From JAUWOY01 sp034431315 (GTDB lineage Bacteria; Chloroflexota; Anaerolineae; VGOG01), in the NCBI GenBank assembly GCA_034431315.1, contig DAOUDK010000082.1, forward strand, positions 1 through 45,012: a stretch of DNA of 45,012 nt. The letters run 5' to 3'. A program made the translations under genes and the position numbers. The stretch's first letter is position 1. Each line of letters opens with the position of its first letter. Under the pieces are notes generated by a model, which saw nothing but the letters and a program-made list of their open reading frames with translations, was not told the origin of the DNA and did no database searches. Shown in pieces: positions 36,601 to 43,750 of the stretch.

Positions 36601-39600
36601 CAACGCCGGCGGGGGACTGGTGTACGTAGACCAGGCGTTGTATGGCATCCCTGGCGGCGGCGAAGGCCAGTTGTGGAGCTACGACCCGGTGGGTATCTAC
36701 CCCGAAAAGCTCACTCTGGATCAGACGGCCTTCGTGGTCCCCGATACGGCTGCCACCGCCACCTGGTTCTCGATGGAGGGCGTCGACCCGTATGAGTTGC
36801 ACCCACAGCCTGACGACTTCATGCTGGTCGGCAACGGCAACGCCTGGGTCGGGGGCAGCACCACCACCTGGTCGCCCGACCCATCCAGCGACCCACCGCT
36901 CAGCGGCAGCAGCCAACTCACCCACGACCAGGCCCAATTCGTTGATGCCGCCCGCGACGTGTACAGGATACGCGCTGATTCTACGCTCAATGCCGGTTAT
37001 CACACCTATCGGGCAACCGCCTACGTCGCCCCCAGCGGTGAGGAGTTCACCAACATCCAGGACGCCATCCTCAGCGACGCCAACACCGTGGTCGTCAAAC
37101 CGGGCCAGTACCCGCAGCCGTTCTACCTCATCAGCGGGGTCAACGTGCTGGGCTCCCGCGCCGATCAAACCATCCTCGAACCGCCGCCCGGCCATACAAC
37201 CCCCCTGGTCACCGCCGAGGGCGTGGTGGGCGCCCGTCTGTCCGGCTTCACCCTGGCCGGGGACGGCAATCAGGACGGCTTGCGTGTGGAGGACGGCGCG
37301 CAATCCATCACCTTTGGCCGCAACATCGTGCGCGGCACTGAGACAGGGATTGCCGTGCTGGGGGACGACACCGACCTGGAAGTGGTCAACAATACCATCG
37401 TGGATAACACCAACGGCATGGTGGCGTCCGCCTGCGCGCCGGTGGACGTGCGCAACACCATCTTTGCCTACAACCAGGATGCCGGCCTGGCGTCTAGTCT
37501 GGTGGCCCACTGGCGGCTCGACGAGGATGCTGGGGCAACCACCTTCGCCGATGCCTCCGGCAACGGGCACACCGGCGCGTGTTCCGGTGGCAACTGTCCC
37601 ACGGCGGGGGAGTCTGGCGAGCACGATGGCGCGCTGCTGTTTGACGGCGGGGATGATTACGTGGATGTCCCTCATCACACCAGACTGACTCCAGCCGCGC
37701 TCACCGTCGCTGCCTGGATCAAGGCCGACGCCTGGGCAGATGAATACTGGGAAGGCGTGATCGTCAGCAAAGAGGACTGGGAAGCCGCCAGCCGCGGCTA
37801 TTCGCTGCGCACCGGCGAGAGCGGCCGCCTTTCCTTCGTCCTCTCCATCGGAGGGACGTGGCAGGAGGCCCTCTCCGGCCAGGAGATGTCCGACGGCACG
37901 TGGGTGCACGTGGCCGGCACCTACGATGGCAGCGCCGTGAAGGTGTTCGTCAATGGCCAGGAAAAGGCCACCACACCCTACCCTGGCGCCATCACCCCCT
38001 CGACCTATCCCCTCAATATCGGGCGCTCGTCATACGCTACGGACAGGCTGTTCAACGGCCTGGTTGACGACGTGCGCATCTACGACCGCGCCCTCTCCGC
38101 CGACGAAGTCCTGGCCCTCTCTGGCGACTGTTCGCCCGCCTATCTTCACACCTACAACGACTTCTGGGCCAACGGCACCGACCTCAGCCCGGCCGAGCCC
38201 GGCGCTGGCGAGATGTTCCTCGATCCGATGTTCGTGGACCGCTTTGCCCACGACTATCGCACCCTGGACGGTTCGCCGGTCATTGACGCCGGCAACCCCA
38301 GCGACCCTGCCCCGCCCGGCACCGGCGACCGCGTGGACATCGGCTACATCGAGCAGGGCCGGGCCGCCTTCTACGCCGACGACGACTACTGCGAAACCTG
38401 CCCCAACGACGGCCTCACCTGGCAGGTGGATGCCTTCGACAAGATTCAAGACGCCCTGGACGCCGCGGCCGACGACATGGCGGCCCTGGAGGCCACCGAA
38501 TCCCCACCCCAGTACACGGTCGGCGTCGGCCCGGGCGCCTACAACGAACAGGTGACCATCCCCGGCTACGTGCGGCTGGTGGGCAGCGGGGCCGAGGACA
38601 CTACTATTAACGCGGGAGGCAGCGGCAGCCCCGTCACCTTCGCCGGCGTGGTGCAGGCCGAGGTCACTGGCTTCACCCTCACCGGGGCAGGGAGCCCGGC
38701 CGTGGCTATCTCCGGCGCTTCCAACGCCATCACCATCACCCGCAACATCATCGAAGGCAACCCCACCGGCGTCGCCTTCAGCGAACGGGCCACCGGGCTG
38801 GTGACCTTCAACACGCTGGTGAACAACAGCGAGGACGGCATATCCAGCAGCGGAACCGCAAGTTGGGTTGAAGTGGAGAACAACATCCTCTCCGACAATG
38901 GGACCGGGCTCAACGCCGCCTCCGACGGGCAGATTTTCAGCAACTACAACCTGCTGGACAACACCACGAATTATTCCGGCGTGGCGCAGGGAGACAACGA
39001 TGTGGTCGGTCAGGATCCCAACTTCCAGTCTGGAACCTACCGCCTCACCGCCGGCTCCCCGGCCGTGGACGCCGCCTCACCCTTTGCCGAAGTCCCAGCC
39101 GGGGGCGGTGAGCGCGCCGACCTGGGATACCGCGAGCTGCTGGCCGCGCCAGTGTCCGTCTTCCTGGGTAAGGAGGACGTCTCCACTGCCACCGGCAACT
39201 CAGGCGTGAGCGAGGTCGAGGTCGGCGTTACCCTGGTGGCCGACCCCAGCCAGCCCGTGACGGATACCCTGCCCAGCACCTGGAACACGGTGCCGCTGGA
39301 TTCACCTGGGGAGACCGCATCCTACTGGCAGACCGACTACACTCCAGGCCAGGAAGGGCTCCACCGCTTCTATAGCCGGGCCACCGATGTGGTCGGCAAC
39401 CAAGAATCGGACGAGGATGACTGGTACGAGGGCGCGTTCGTGGCCGACTACACGCCGCCCGTCGTCACCTGGCTGGAGCCAGCCAATGGCACAACCTTGT
39501 CCTCACCCCTGGAACTGCGGGCCGAAGTATCGGACTATGCCGCCGGCGAATTCAGCGTCGAGGACATCCACTTTGAGGTAGATGGAGATAGCTATGCAGC

Positions 39601-42600
39601 AGAGTGGGCGGCCGAACCGTGGGACGAGGAGAACGAGGAGCCGCGCGTCTTCCGCGCCTGGGTCTCCCTGGCCGATGAGGACTACAACGCCGTGGCAGTA
39701 GCCGAGGACAAAGCCGTCCACGTGGGGCAGAGCACCCCCATCGCCTTCACCGTGTCCGGCCAGTCCGCCGCGGACACCACGCTGCCAAACCTGGTTATCA
39801 CGTCGCCAGCGGCGGGGGGCTGGGTCACCTCCACCGTGACCTTCAGCGGCACGGCTTCCGATGGCGAGAGCGGCCTGGCCTCAGTGGAAGTCAGCGTGGA
39901 CGGTGGCTATACCTGGCTGCCGGCCACTGTGAACGGTGCGGATTGGGAACTGACCTGGGACGCGCCCGAAGGCCAGGAATTCGTCAGCTACCCGGCCTGG
40001 GTGCGGGCCAGCGACCAGGCGGGCAACAGCATCAGTGAAGCGCGGGTCTTCACAGTGGATAATGTGGCCCCCACCGGGCTGGCCCCGCTCACCTTCAGCG
40101 CGCCGCAGGGCACCCACTTCGACGCCACAACGACGCTCACCATCACCTGGAACACGCCGGTGGACGGCAGCGGCACGGCGATTGTGCTCTTGGCTGTAGA
40201 TCAGATCAGCGATACGACGCCCACCCAACAGGTGCCCGGCACGACCGCCACCGTCCCCCTGGCCCTCAGCGGGGATTGGTACGTCCACCTGGGGGCCAAG
40301 GATGCGGCCGGCAACCAGTTCACCCGCCACTTCGGCTCCTGGCACGTGGGTACGTTTGGCGATTCCGGAACACCGTTTGACCAACGACAGCAATCCATCG
40401 TGATAGATGGCTACCTGGACCTGGAGGCCGGCGAGTGGTTGACCAGCACCGAGTTCCTGGACGACGACGAGCGTCCTTTGGGATCAGGGCAAGGCTCAGG
40501 AGAGCGACAATCCTTCTACGCCACCTGGGATGGCGAGGCATTTTACCTGGGCTGGCAGGGTGCCTGGTGGACCCTCGACGGGACCTTGTGGGCCTACCTG
40601 GACACCGGGCCGGGAGGCAGCAATGAGGCTATTGGGATTGCGGCGACCCTGCCCTTTGATGCTGATTACGCCATCGAGGTCGCCAGCCCGACCGATGGCA
40701 CACTGTGGCACTACAATGGCGACTGGCAACCGGCCGCGCTGGACCCTTCGCCAGGCTCAGGGCAAGGCTTTGCCCAAGGGGAGAGCGGCGACACCGAAGT
40801 GCGTCTGCTGTTGAGCACGGCCGAGGTCAGTGACCTGCAACTCATCGCCTTTGCTCTGGATGACGATGATCAGGTGTGGAGCATCTTCCCCACCACCAAC
40901 CCGCTCAACCCATCGGTCGGAGGATCACTCACCGCACCGATGGCGCTTACCCAGTTGATGGCCGGCACATGGCCGGATGCGTACGAATGGGACGACCTCA
41001 CCTCGATCGCCAACCCCAACGCCGGGCAGCCCCAGGCCACCAGCGTGGAAATGGCGCTTTCCAGCCCGCAAGCGCCCCAGGCCGCCTGGGGGCCGGGCAA
41101 CCTCTTGGAGTACGTGGTTGACCTGACGAACCAGGAGGCCAGTGAAGTGGCTGGCCTGCAACTGGCCTTCAGCACCACCACGGGTCTGGCCTACCAGACA
41201 GTGGACGGGGCCACCTGCGCCGACTGCACCGCCGACGACAACTGGCTGTTGAACGTCCCGCCGCTAGCGGCCGGGGCCAGCCACCGCGTCACCGTCACCG
41301 GCCAACTGGCGGCCGACCTCAGCGGCCTCTCGTCGGTGACGACCACGGTGGCGCTGAAGTTCGACGCCGCCACGCTTGATGAGGCCAGTCTCAGCCATCG
41401 GGTGGACGGTCAACCGCCCACGGTGAGCGTATCCCGGGCCGGTGAGACGATACGGCCTGGCCTGCAAACCATCTACGGCCAAGCCAGCGACGGCGACGGG
41501 GTCGGAGTGGGCAGCGTACAGGCGCGGCAGGCCGGCACTGGCACGTGGCAGGATGCCAGCGGCACGCTACTGTGGTCCTGCGAGGTGGACGTGCCGCTAG
41601 CGCCGACGTTCCAGTTGGAGGCGCAGGCCAAAGACCAGCACGACCAGACCAGCGACGTGGTGCTGGCCGAGTTCACCGTGGACGCAGTGCCGCCAGCGGT
41701 GAACTGGAGTCTGCCCGCCATCCTGAGTGGTGTCTATGCCGAGATCGGCGGCACGACGGCCGACCCCTACCCGGTTGGAGGTGAGGTGAACCAGGTAGAG
41801 GTTCAGTTGGATCAGGATACGATCCCGTGGCAGGTGGCCCAGGTGTACGCCCCCAACGCGACGGGCAGCCAGAATTGGCTGTGGACCTGGGCCCTGCCGC
41901 ACGAGGATGGCGTCATCCACACGCTGCGGGTCCGCGCCACCGATGTCGTCAGCAACACCAGTCCGGCAAGCGACTGGCAGTCCACACTGGTAGACACCGT
42001 CGCGCCGGTGGTGACGGTCGCCACCGTGATCAGCGACGTCGTGTTGGGTGACTATCAGCCGGGGTCAGTGACGGGACAGCCGGTGTTAGAGGGCACCGCC
42101 AGTGACGGCGACAGTGTGAGCGATGTGTTTGTGCACGTCAACCTGCCCGACGGCGATTCGTATCAAGCCGCTGCTACCCTGGGGTTGAGTAGCCCGTTAG
42201 CGAAGCGGCGGCGTACCGAAACCCGCAACGGCTCAGAGTGGAGCTACACCCCCGAGCTTACCCAGTGCGGACACCACACCTTGCGCCTGGAAGTGACAGA
42301 TCGGGCGGGCAACGCCAGCCTGGAAGGGGCCTTCGACCTGTTCGTTGATGCCCCTGGGTTCACAGCCGCCTTCGTCACCGCCGAGCCCAGCAATTCCATC
42401 AGTCTCACTGCGCGGGTGAGTAACGACGGTGGCAAGCAGGCAGCAGCCGGCGTGTCGGTGGCCTTCTACCTAGGCGACCCTGAAGCTGGTGGCACTCTCA
42501 TCGGCACAGCCGCCACCACCCAGGCGCTCAACCCCGGCGAGTGGGAGGACGTCACCTTCACCTGGGATACGGCGGTAGTCGGCGATCACGACATCTACGT

Positions 42601-43750
42601 CGTGGCCGACGACGACGGCACTGGCGCCAGCCAGATCCCCGAATGTGAGGAGAACAACAACACGACCCACCATATCGTCTCTATCCTGGACGTGCCTCTG
42701 GTCGAGTCGTGGAACCTGATGTCGGCCTACGTCAACCCCTTCAACACCGACGCCAGCGTCGTCCAGTTGCCCATCGCCGGGCAATACGTGGTCATTCAGG
42801 GCTTCGACGGCGGCGCACAGTCTTACTACCCCGACCTGCCGCCAGAAGTGAACACGCTGAAGGACATGGACGCAGAACATGGCTACTGGATCAAGACCAA
42901 GCCCGGTGGCGGATCCTTCGGCTCGGCTCAGGACAGGTGGATGACCGCCGACGGTGCAGCCAACGCCGTCGCCACCCTGCGTGTAGTGGGTGAGAAGCTC
43001 GCCGAAGACCAGGCTATTGACCTGGACGCCGGCTGGAACCTGGTGGGTTACCTGCCGCGCCAGCCTCTGGCAGTCCAGGACGCCCTGCAGAGCATCGATG
43101 GTCACTACACCGCCGTGCTGGGCTACGACCAAGGGGCGTTGTCGTACTATCCAGACATAGACCCCAGCTTCAACACCCTCCATGAAATGGTATCGCCATT
43201 CGGTTACTGGATCAAGATGGCCCTGTCCGCCACGCTGCAATACCCCACCACTGTGGGAGATCAGGCATTAGACATTGGACATTCTCGGTCCCCAACACCC
43301 GATACCCAATATCTAATATCCAATATCCGCGAAGCGGAGCAGGCGGCGGGCGTAACGCCCACCCACACCTGGGTGAACTTCTACGGCCCTGCCCACCTGC
43401 CGGACGAAACACCGCTGCCCGTGGGGACCACCGTCTTGGCCCTGGACCCCAACGGCGTGGTGTGCGGTGCCACGGTGGTCACGCATGAAGGGCAGTACGG
43501 CCTGCTAGCCTGCTACGGCGACGATCCGACCACGCCAGAGGATGAGGGCGCCCAGGCCGGTGACACCACCCAGTTGGTTGTGGACGGCCAGGTGCTCGCT
43601 ACAGGAACGTGGACAGCCCACGGCAACCGCCAGTGGAGGCCGCTGGGGAAAGCAGACCTGTGGGAACTGTACCTGCCTCTGATAAGGAAAGGGGAGGATG
43701 GAAGATGGAAAGAGGAGGATGGAAGATGGAAAGAGGAGGATGGAGAATAG
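27620..43750 (+). CDS. Giant multidomain secreted/membrane-tethered protein (5,376 residues)
   Basis: It starts with a signal peptide (RSLNPLFIILCALTLALVVYP) behind a strong GAAAGGAGG site. In order: a LolA-like region (about 27,740-28,360); two hydrophobic helices (about 28,430-28,570); thrombospondin-3/calcium repeats (28,755-29,080); a unique region; a block of several membrane helices (about 30,520-30,960); more D-x-D-x-DG repeats (31,475-31,900); Ig-like domains; seven FG-GAP repeats (33,138-34,280); a beta-helix holding a kelch propeller that itself holds a second propeller (34,365-36,690); a beta-helix holding LamG; another beta-helix (38,365-39,140); Ig-like domains; a CBM9/DOMON-like domain (40,395-40,930); CARDB (42,350-42,690); two WNL...GYWIK repeats; and a final VPVGTTV...YGDD module before LYLPLIRK. 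It is probably a surface adhesin or scaffold. The exact function is unknown. Confidence 0.9.
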   Translation: MKRSRSLNPLFIILCALTLALVVYPAITSAQPNGLQAAWERAREAGAYDFIADIEQTLIPRPLPSMIGQTDQRVDMRIEGEVASPDYARLQLRFEGGGLDAPPLELIQDGAETYLLKDGEHIPVENPAGLSSPTADYLGYLAAAENIQSLPSPEIGGGAGGRYAYDINGHRFAEYVRDQMEEQLSSELPPDVTLSLSPLLQRMTGHGELWVDANGLPRRQVVDLEIPEITQEYDARIHLVVDFDFGQAAAALSASSLSNIQYRIPSIPISDALSLLLCLALATALITSGRRRWVYAVIAVTVSVIMVASPLLQVDRIVRFQARLAEAAESTQSIAEALGLDTTAPEEHQSPIPNTLSPSLNLQLAAQDPQSQCGSGAPGEDTDNDGLDDVTEYCLGTDPYYGDSDRDMITDTLEIAGFDFGGRTWPSDPFKPDSNNDGLADMSEWPAPVGEAPNFDDVDDWDPDGDGVPNLWDADNDGDNVPDSLDLSPFSRTDYTDTFALTTQGGSFGGYQYIEVQLQPQNQDHLRYTTTSLDWPHDEKGQIQDLDDSTDDLRLIPMLKILTNQPPDTELARKYGVSTFENDDGSYDLYAPLMPVGDGTQIVAFYSKVAYGPDELADIRWESAQMIWMVQADTNRYGGSTIIQTYAEGAVRVTGLQITKSQDSESAILGTPDSPEDDQQLFNVLFGLSATFLNNQTPDLQTVHQRFDNPNTDIVETWGVPSQDVAIDLAAYGHTDEGLADLRTRIPQFLDQYPTDSTPSLIIALQEEVGLYSIDYLEQLQPAASFNINLETVDMGSQRSLKRVSYRYESDGWEAVSLEDTLAMVQERYDDLSGTLADLHAQYPELTEHDLEGTLFLFYSVSYVGQTRVIAINGQVIAPEQRPDRKVYDQYNQPADTLLAYLIEAVELGEPGGGLRIGADQAQTWTYQRDNEELSSDLGIGGVAADFYDFGKSLLPDDKARFIANSVLKSVKTTLAILTAVQCIQWATSGRYFGVTGWTKASRSFGWASRMKLSIRILGAIGLIISLAVIWVQFGLITDWNNPLAVKQTVTYAVVATVFTVLLFIISLNPIGAILVMILVLVDLIVYFATGGELSIMAKAITAVAEFFYEVNELTYLDDADFVSFDTALVNPEMGLIKGSRLQVAAKFVGDIGWTSDGTIGDVEDSYVYGQFRGSAIGATAADKNSGKSCSRRGDCSNDVKVEYLLNQDKRNVQFNVEAFVRAKVYYEECYLGGLLLNLWCDRESQYHDLPEDLDEEDQWGPMTFYLDVLPDSLEGLWNWSEITNPDWDGDGLPDNQEASLVTYSDNWDSDGDGLSDKFEFDSQESLGTHPLNADTDDDDLSDGFEFHIGTRIDNPDSDGDGLTDGEEVYHQAAGGQWVGGWEVSLPGSVQTAWVFSNPLDADADADGLDDFTERANSTSPYAYNDAPLLTLDADPLAVNPNGAIGAYVEPGDTVVMTLTLDSVGPRPVTSTLTLCLPDFLTDLQGGDLRGDRNPPRQPAPDCNGFQWSFDGEYTLQLWETVSTTVTTTVESGLSASVSDEAVASLPYQVRDEPEDITTRVPVVVDVDNPEAAIVAPADGALLGGGISSYVIGGSANDATSWVTRVDLALPVVGTVTAEGISPWAYTWELPADDVYVLTATSYDHLGHASTPATVQVTVDNTAPEVDLDLADGGYLSGQSGKVITINLTGSASDNLSGLTRVQVSTDGRPWREVWAVGGYPLAANWSTDWTLPDEESAQGKHTVSVRAFDQAGNESDTLERTIIVDVVPPTDELTSRTYLSNPPHNPTGQLLTFHGVANDAGNVPQPSRPAELVGELDGISDATIWLGLSSIDENDAGVQVAWLGDYNGDRLADLAVGLPAAADGDGQVTVVYGRAGGWQVPSDLEMLAESRTSFVGETGAGIGGSLAAAGDVDGDGFNDLLIGDAANDRIYLVFGRPSPLGRNLLLDEPQPAIWSVLTAPDGEQIGEWLGAAGDVNGDGYDDLLIGATGAEGKAYLLLGQSPPWWETVELAVHAAAVISTDAAGARLTGVGDMDNDQNDEFAVADGNTVHLFEGRGDFAPRAGQSLALDDAISTFASSDVRPAVAALGDVNNDQMADFIYANGDQPQVVFGDENQTWTVQAITGHTPAPSGFLAAPGDVDADGLDDLLIGNADDDAYLILGKDLDTVEATLTGVETAASAPYAAGADINSDGSSDLLLVPTEAAAADKGLARLSFGETPYVSPQSLPVARINNTQYPILNTQHALLATAYVDDDGCGGQSPCYTTIQAAIDAAGAGDNTINVLPGVYAAFTISGTGKNNLTVSGVHPDAVFVDGASGVHAVKIQNATGVTLEKLTLRDADYGVHLDGAGVGGYDDPSLITTLQSLLIYDFGQHAVYMDRTSSASLAHCTIAGGDNHIEVYGDPAFEANWAVSMAGQAATNGGGGIVAGEGKLYTLPGDGSDAFYRYEPLTSNWATLASVPVPIYTGSAAAAGGDGNLYVLPTSHWSALGSGASSGVNDVAIAPNGDLYVTGGFNQAGGVSASCVARWDGTTWAALGSGLTNSSPGDLGGMAIAIADDSAVYVGGVFDTAGGNSANNVAKWNGSNWTALGAGLPDPVHAIAVDSNGTVYAGNNSTTLGGYDPDFRLAKWNGSGWTNMITDDNDHIAALAIDENDNVYVGGYLNISTSSGNARNIARWNGSNWEKLGAGVNSGVESVAIGEDGDVYVGGGHITEAGSVSVNNIAKWNGSNWEALGGGLNDYVFSIAVNHGYVYAGGEFTQAGGKAAHRMARWDGSSWFPLSDGVSEGVSGAFYTTAYSIAVHDGDVYVGGRFSLAGSIAANHIARWEYDLYRYNVPGNSWDELSPSPRVHAAGATLTSDGADYLYALAGGDTAIFYRYDLNTDTWQQRADLPGNVNAGGALAWANGYAYAFRGGGSQDFCRYTPGSNSWDCALEDAPCGIYAGASLAWDDRDWIYALAGGNGIYFLRYYIPTGQWQILGDGSSATGDDDDTPLGVNAGGGLVYVDQALYGIPGGGEGQLWSYDPVGIYPEKLTLDQTAFVVPDTAATATWFSMEGVDPYELHPQPDDFMLVGNGNAWVGGSTTTWSPDPSSDPPLSGSSQLTHDQAQFVDAARDVYRIRADSTLNAGYHTYRATAYVAPSGEEFTNIQDAILSDANTVVVKPGQYPQPFYLISGVNVLGSRADQTILEPPPGHTTPLVTAEGVVGARLSGFTLAGDGNQDGLRVEDGAQSITFGRNIVRGTETGIAVLGDDTDLEVVNNTIVDNTNGMVASACAPVDVRNTIFAYNQDAGLASSLVAHWRLDEDAGATTFADASGNGHTGACSGGNCPTAGESGEHDGALLFDGGDDYVDVPHHTRLTPAALTVAAWIKADAWADEYWEGVIVSKEDWEAASRGYSLRTGESGRLSFVLSIGGTWQEALSGQEMSDGTWVHVAGTYDGSAVKVFVNGQEKATTPYPGAITPSTYPLNIGRSSYATDRLFNGLVDDVRIYDRALSADEVLALSGDCSPAYLHTYNDFWANGTDLSPAEPGAGEMFLDPMFVDRFAHDYRTLDGSPVIDAGNPSDPAPPGTGDRVDIGYIEQGRAAFYADDDYCETCPNDGLTWQVDAFDKIQDALDAAADDMAALEATESPPQYTVGVGPGAYNEQVTIPGYVRLVGSGAEDTTINAGGSGSPVTFAGVVQAEVTGFTLTGAGSPAVAISGASNAITITRNIIEGNPTGVAFSERATGLVTFNTLVNNSEDGISSSGTASWVEVENNILSDNGTGLNAASDGQIFSNYNLLDNTTNYSGVAQGDNDVVGQDPNFQSGTYRLTAGSPAVDAASPFAEVPAGGGERADLGYRELLAAPVSVFLGKEDVSTATGNSGVSEVEVGVTLVADPSQPVTDTLPSTWNTVPLDSPGETASYWQTDYTPGQEGLHRFYSRATDVVGNQESDEDDWYEGAFVADYTPPVVTWLEPANGTTLSSPLELRAEVSDYAAGEFSVEDIHFEVDGDSYAAEWAAEPWDEENEEPRVFRAWVSLADEDYNAVAVAEDKAVHVGQSTPIAFTVSGQSAADTTLPNLVITSPAAGGWVTSTVTFSGTASDGESGLASVEVSVDGGYTWLPATVNGADWELTWDAPEGQEFVSYPAWVRASDQAGNSISEARVFTVDNVAPTGLAPLTFSAPQGTHFDATTTLTITWNTPVDGSGTAIVLLAVDQISDTTPTQQVPGTTATVPLALSGDWYVHLGAKDAAGNQFTRHFGSWHVGTFGDSGTPFDQRQQSIVIDGYLDLEAGEWLTSTEFLDDDERPLGSGQGSGERQSFYATWDGEAFYLGWQGAWWTLDGTLWAYLDTGPGGSNEAIGIAATLPFDADYAIEVASPTDGTLWHYNGDWQPAALDPSPGSGQGFAQGESGDTEVRLLLSTAEVSDLQLIAFALDDDDQVWSIFPTTNPLNPSVGGSLTAPMALTQLMAGTWPDAYEWDDLTSIANPNAGQPQATSVEMALSSPQAPQAAWGPGNLLEYVVDLTNQEASEVAGLQLAFSTTTGLAYQTVDGATCADCTADDNWLLNVPPLAAGASHRVTVTGQLAADLSGLSSVTTTVALKFDAATLDEASLSHRVDGQPPTVSVSRAGETIRPGLQTIYGQASDGDGVGVGSVQARQAGTGTWQDASGTLLWSCEVDVPLAPTFQLEAQAKDQHDQTSDVVLAEFTVDAVPPAVNWSLPAILSGVYAEIGGTTADPYPVGGEVNQVEVQLDQDTIPWQVAQVYAPNATGSQNWLWTWALPHEDGVIHTLRVRATDVVSNTSPASDWQSTLVDTVAPVVTVATVISDVVLGDYQPGSVTGQPVLEGTASDGDSVSDVFVHVNLPDGDSYQAAATLGLSSPLAKRRRTETRNGSEWSYTPELTQCGHHTLRLEVTDRAGNASLEGAFDLFVDAPGFTAAFVTAEPSNSISLTARVSNDGGKQAAAGVSVAFYLGDPEAGGTLIGTAATTQALNPGEWEDVTFTWDTAVVGDHDIYVVADDDGTGASQIPECEENNNTTHHIVSILDVPLVESWNLMSAYVNPFNTDASVVQLPIAGQYVVIQGFDGGAQSYYPDLPPEVNTLKDMDAEHGYWIKTKPGGGSFGSAQDRWMTADGAANAVATLRVVGEKLAEDQAIDLDAGWNLVGYLPRQPLAVQDALQSIDGHYTAVLGYDQGALSYYPDIDPSFNTLHEMVSPFGYWIKMALSATLQYPTTVGDQALDIGHSRSPTPDTQYLISNIREAEQAAGVTPTHTWVNFYGPAHLPDETPLPVGTTVLALDPNGVVCGATVVTHEGQYGLLACYGDDPTTPEDEGAQAGDTTQLVVDGQVLATGTWTAHGNRQWRPLGKADLWELYLPLIRKGEDGRWKEEDGRWKEEDGE
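28069..28094. repeat. CCCCTCCCC/GGGGAGGGG palindrome inside the giant gene
   Basis: CCCCTCCCC (28069-28077) and GGGGAGGGG (28086-28094) flank TGAAATCG. The unit is in frame and encodes SPEIGGGAGG, a stretch unlike its surroundings, in the LolA-like region. Confidence 0.6.
28391..28430. repeat. ATCCAAT heptamer array inside the giant gene
   Basis: Degenerate 7-bp units (TCCAATATCCAATACCGAAT and onward) encode SNIQYRIPSIPIS just before the first membrane helices. A shorter array of the same type (CACCAATACCCAATACCC) lies near 28,668. Confidence 0.75.
33138..34280 (+). other. Domain: seven FG-GAP repeats (integrin-alpha-like beta-propeller)
   Basis: Seven repeats can be counted, each with a calcium-loop type D-x-N/D-x-D-G-x-x-D-L/F: DYNGDRLADLAVG, DVDGDGFNDLLIG, DVNGDGYDDLLIG, DMDNDQNDEFAVA, DVNNDQMADFIYA, DVDADGLDDLLIG and DINSDGSSDLLLV. 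Seven repeats fit one closed seven-blade propeller. Confidence 0.9.
34311..34352. repeat. ACCCAAT heptamer array between FG-GAP and beta-helix domains
   Basis: ACCCAATACCCAATACTCAA-type heptamers encode INNTQYPILNTQH at a domain border of the giant protein. Confidence 0.8.
35075..36097 (+). other. Domain: complete seven-blade propeller inserted inside a kelch blade
   Basis: Seven repeats of the form SNWxxLGxGL...VxSIAVxxxGxVYVGGxFxxAGGxxANxIARWNG can be counted, ending with HIARWEYD. They interrupt a kelch blade: GNLYVLP stands before the insert, and DLYRYNVPGNSWDELS, the rest of that blade, stands after it. The DNA of the insert is visibly richer in A and T than its flanks. Confidence 0.85.
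37495..38125 (+). other. Domain: LamG/concanavalin-like domain inserted in a beta-helix
   Basis: SLVAHWRLDEDAG, DGGDDYVDVPHH, TVAAWIKADAW, GTWVHVAGTYDGSAVKVFVNGQ and GLVDDVRIYDRALSADEVLALSG are the typical LamG path. Before it stands VRNTIFAYNQDAGLAS and after it DCSPAYLHTYNDFWANGTD, which together read as one continuous beta-helix coil. Confidence 0.85.
40744..40781. repeat. CCTTCGCCAGGCTCAGGGC palindromic unit inside the giant gene
   Basis: A unit related to GGCTCAGGACAGG repeats, with a GGGCAA/TTGCCC hairpin and outer CCCTT/AAGGG arms. It encodes PSPGSGQGFAQGES. Similar short units lie near 40,478-40,500 (GSGQGSGE) and at 42,916-42,937 (FGSAQDR), all in frame. Confidence 0.65.
43265..43328. 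repeat. Heptamer-repeat hairpin near the 3' end of the giant gene
   Basis: ACATTGGACATT on the left and GATACCCAATATCTAATATC on the right are 7-bp periodic and inverse complementary in type. It encodes LDIGHSRSPTPDTQYLISNI between the WNL repeats and the last module. Confidence 0.8.

Noticed and set aside
35828..37909. 693-codon minus-strand open frame opposite the kelch/LamG region
   Set aside because: Same reason: the plus strand encodes clear propeller and LamG motifs, and the minus-strand product shows no known fold.
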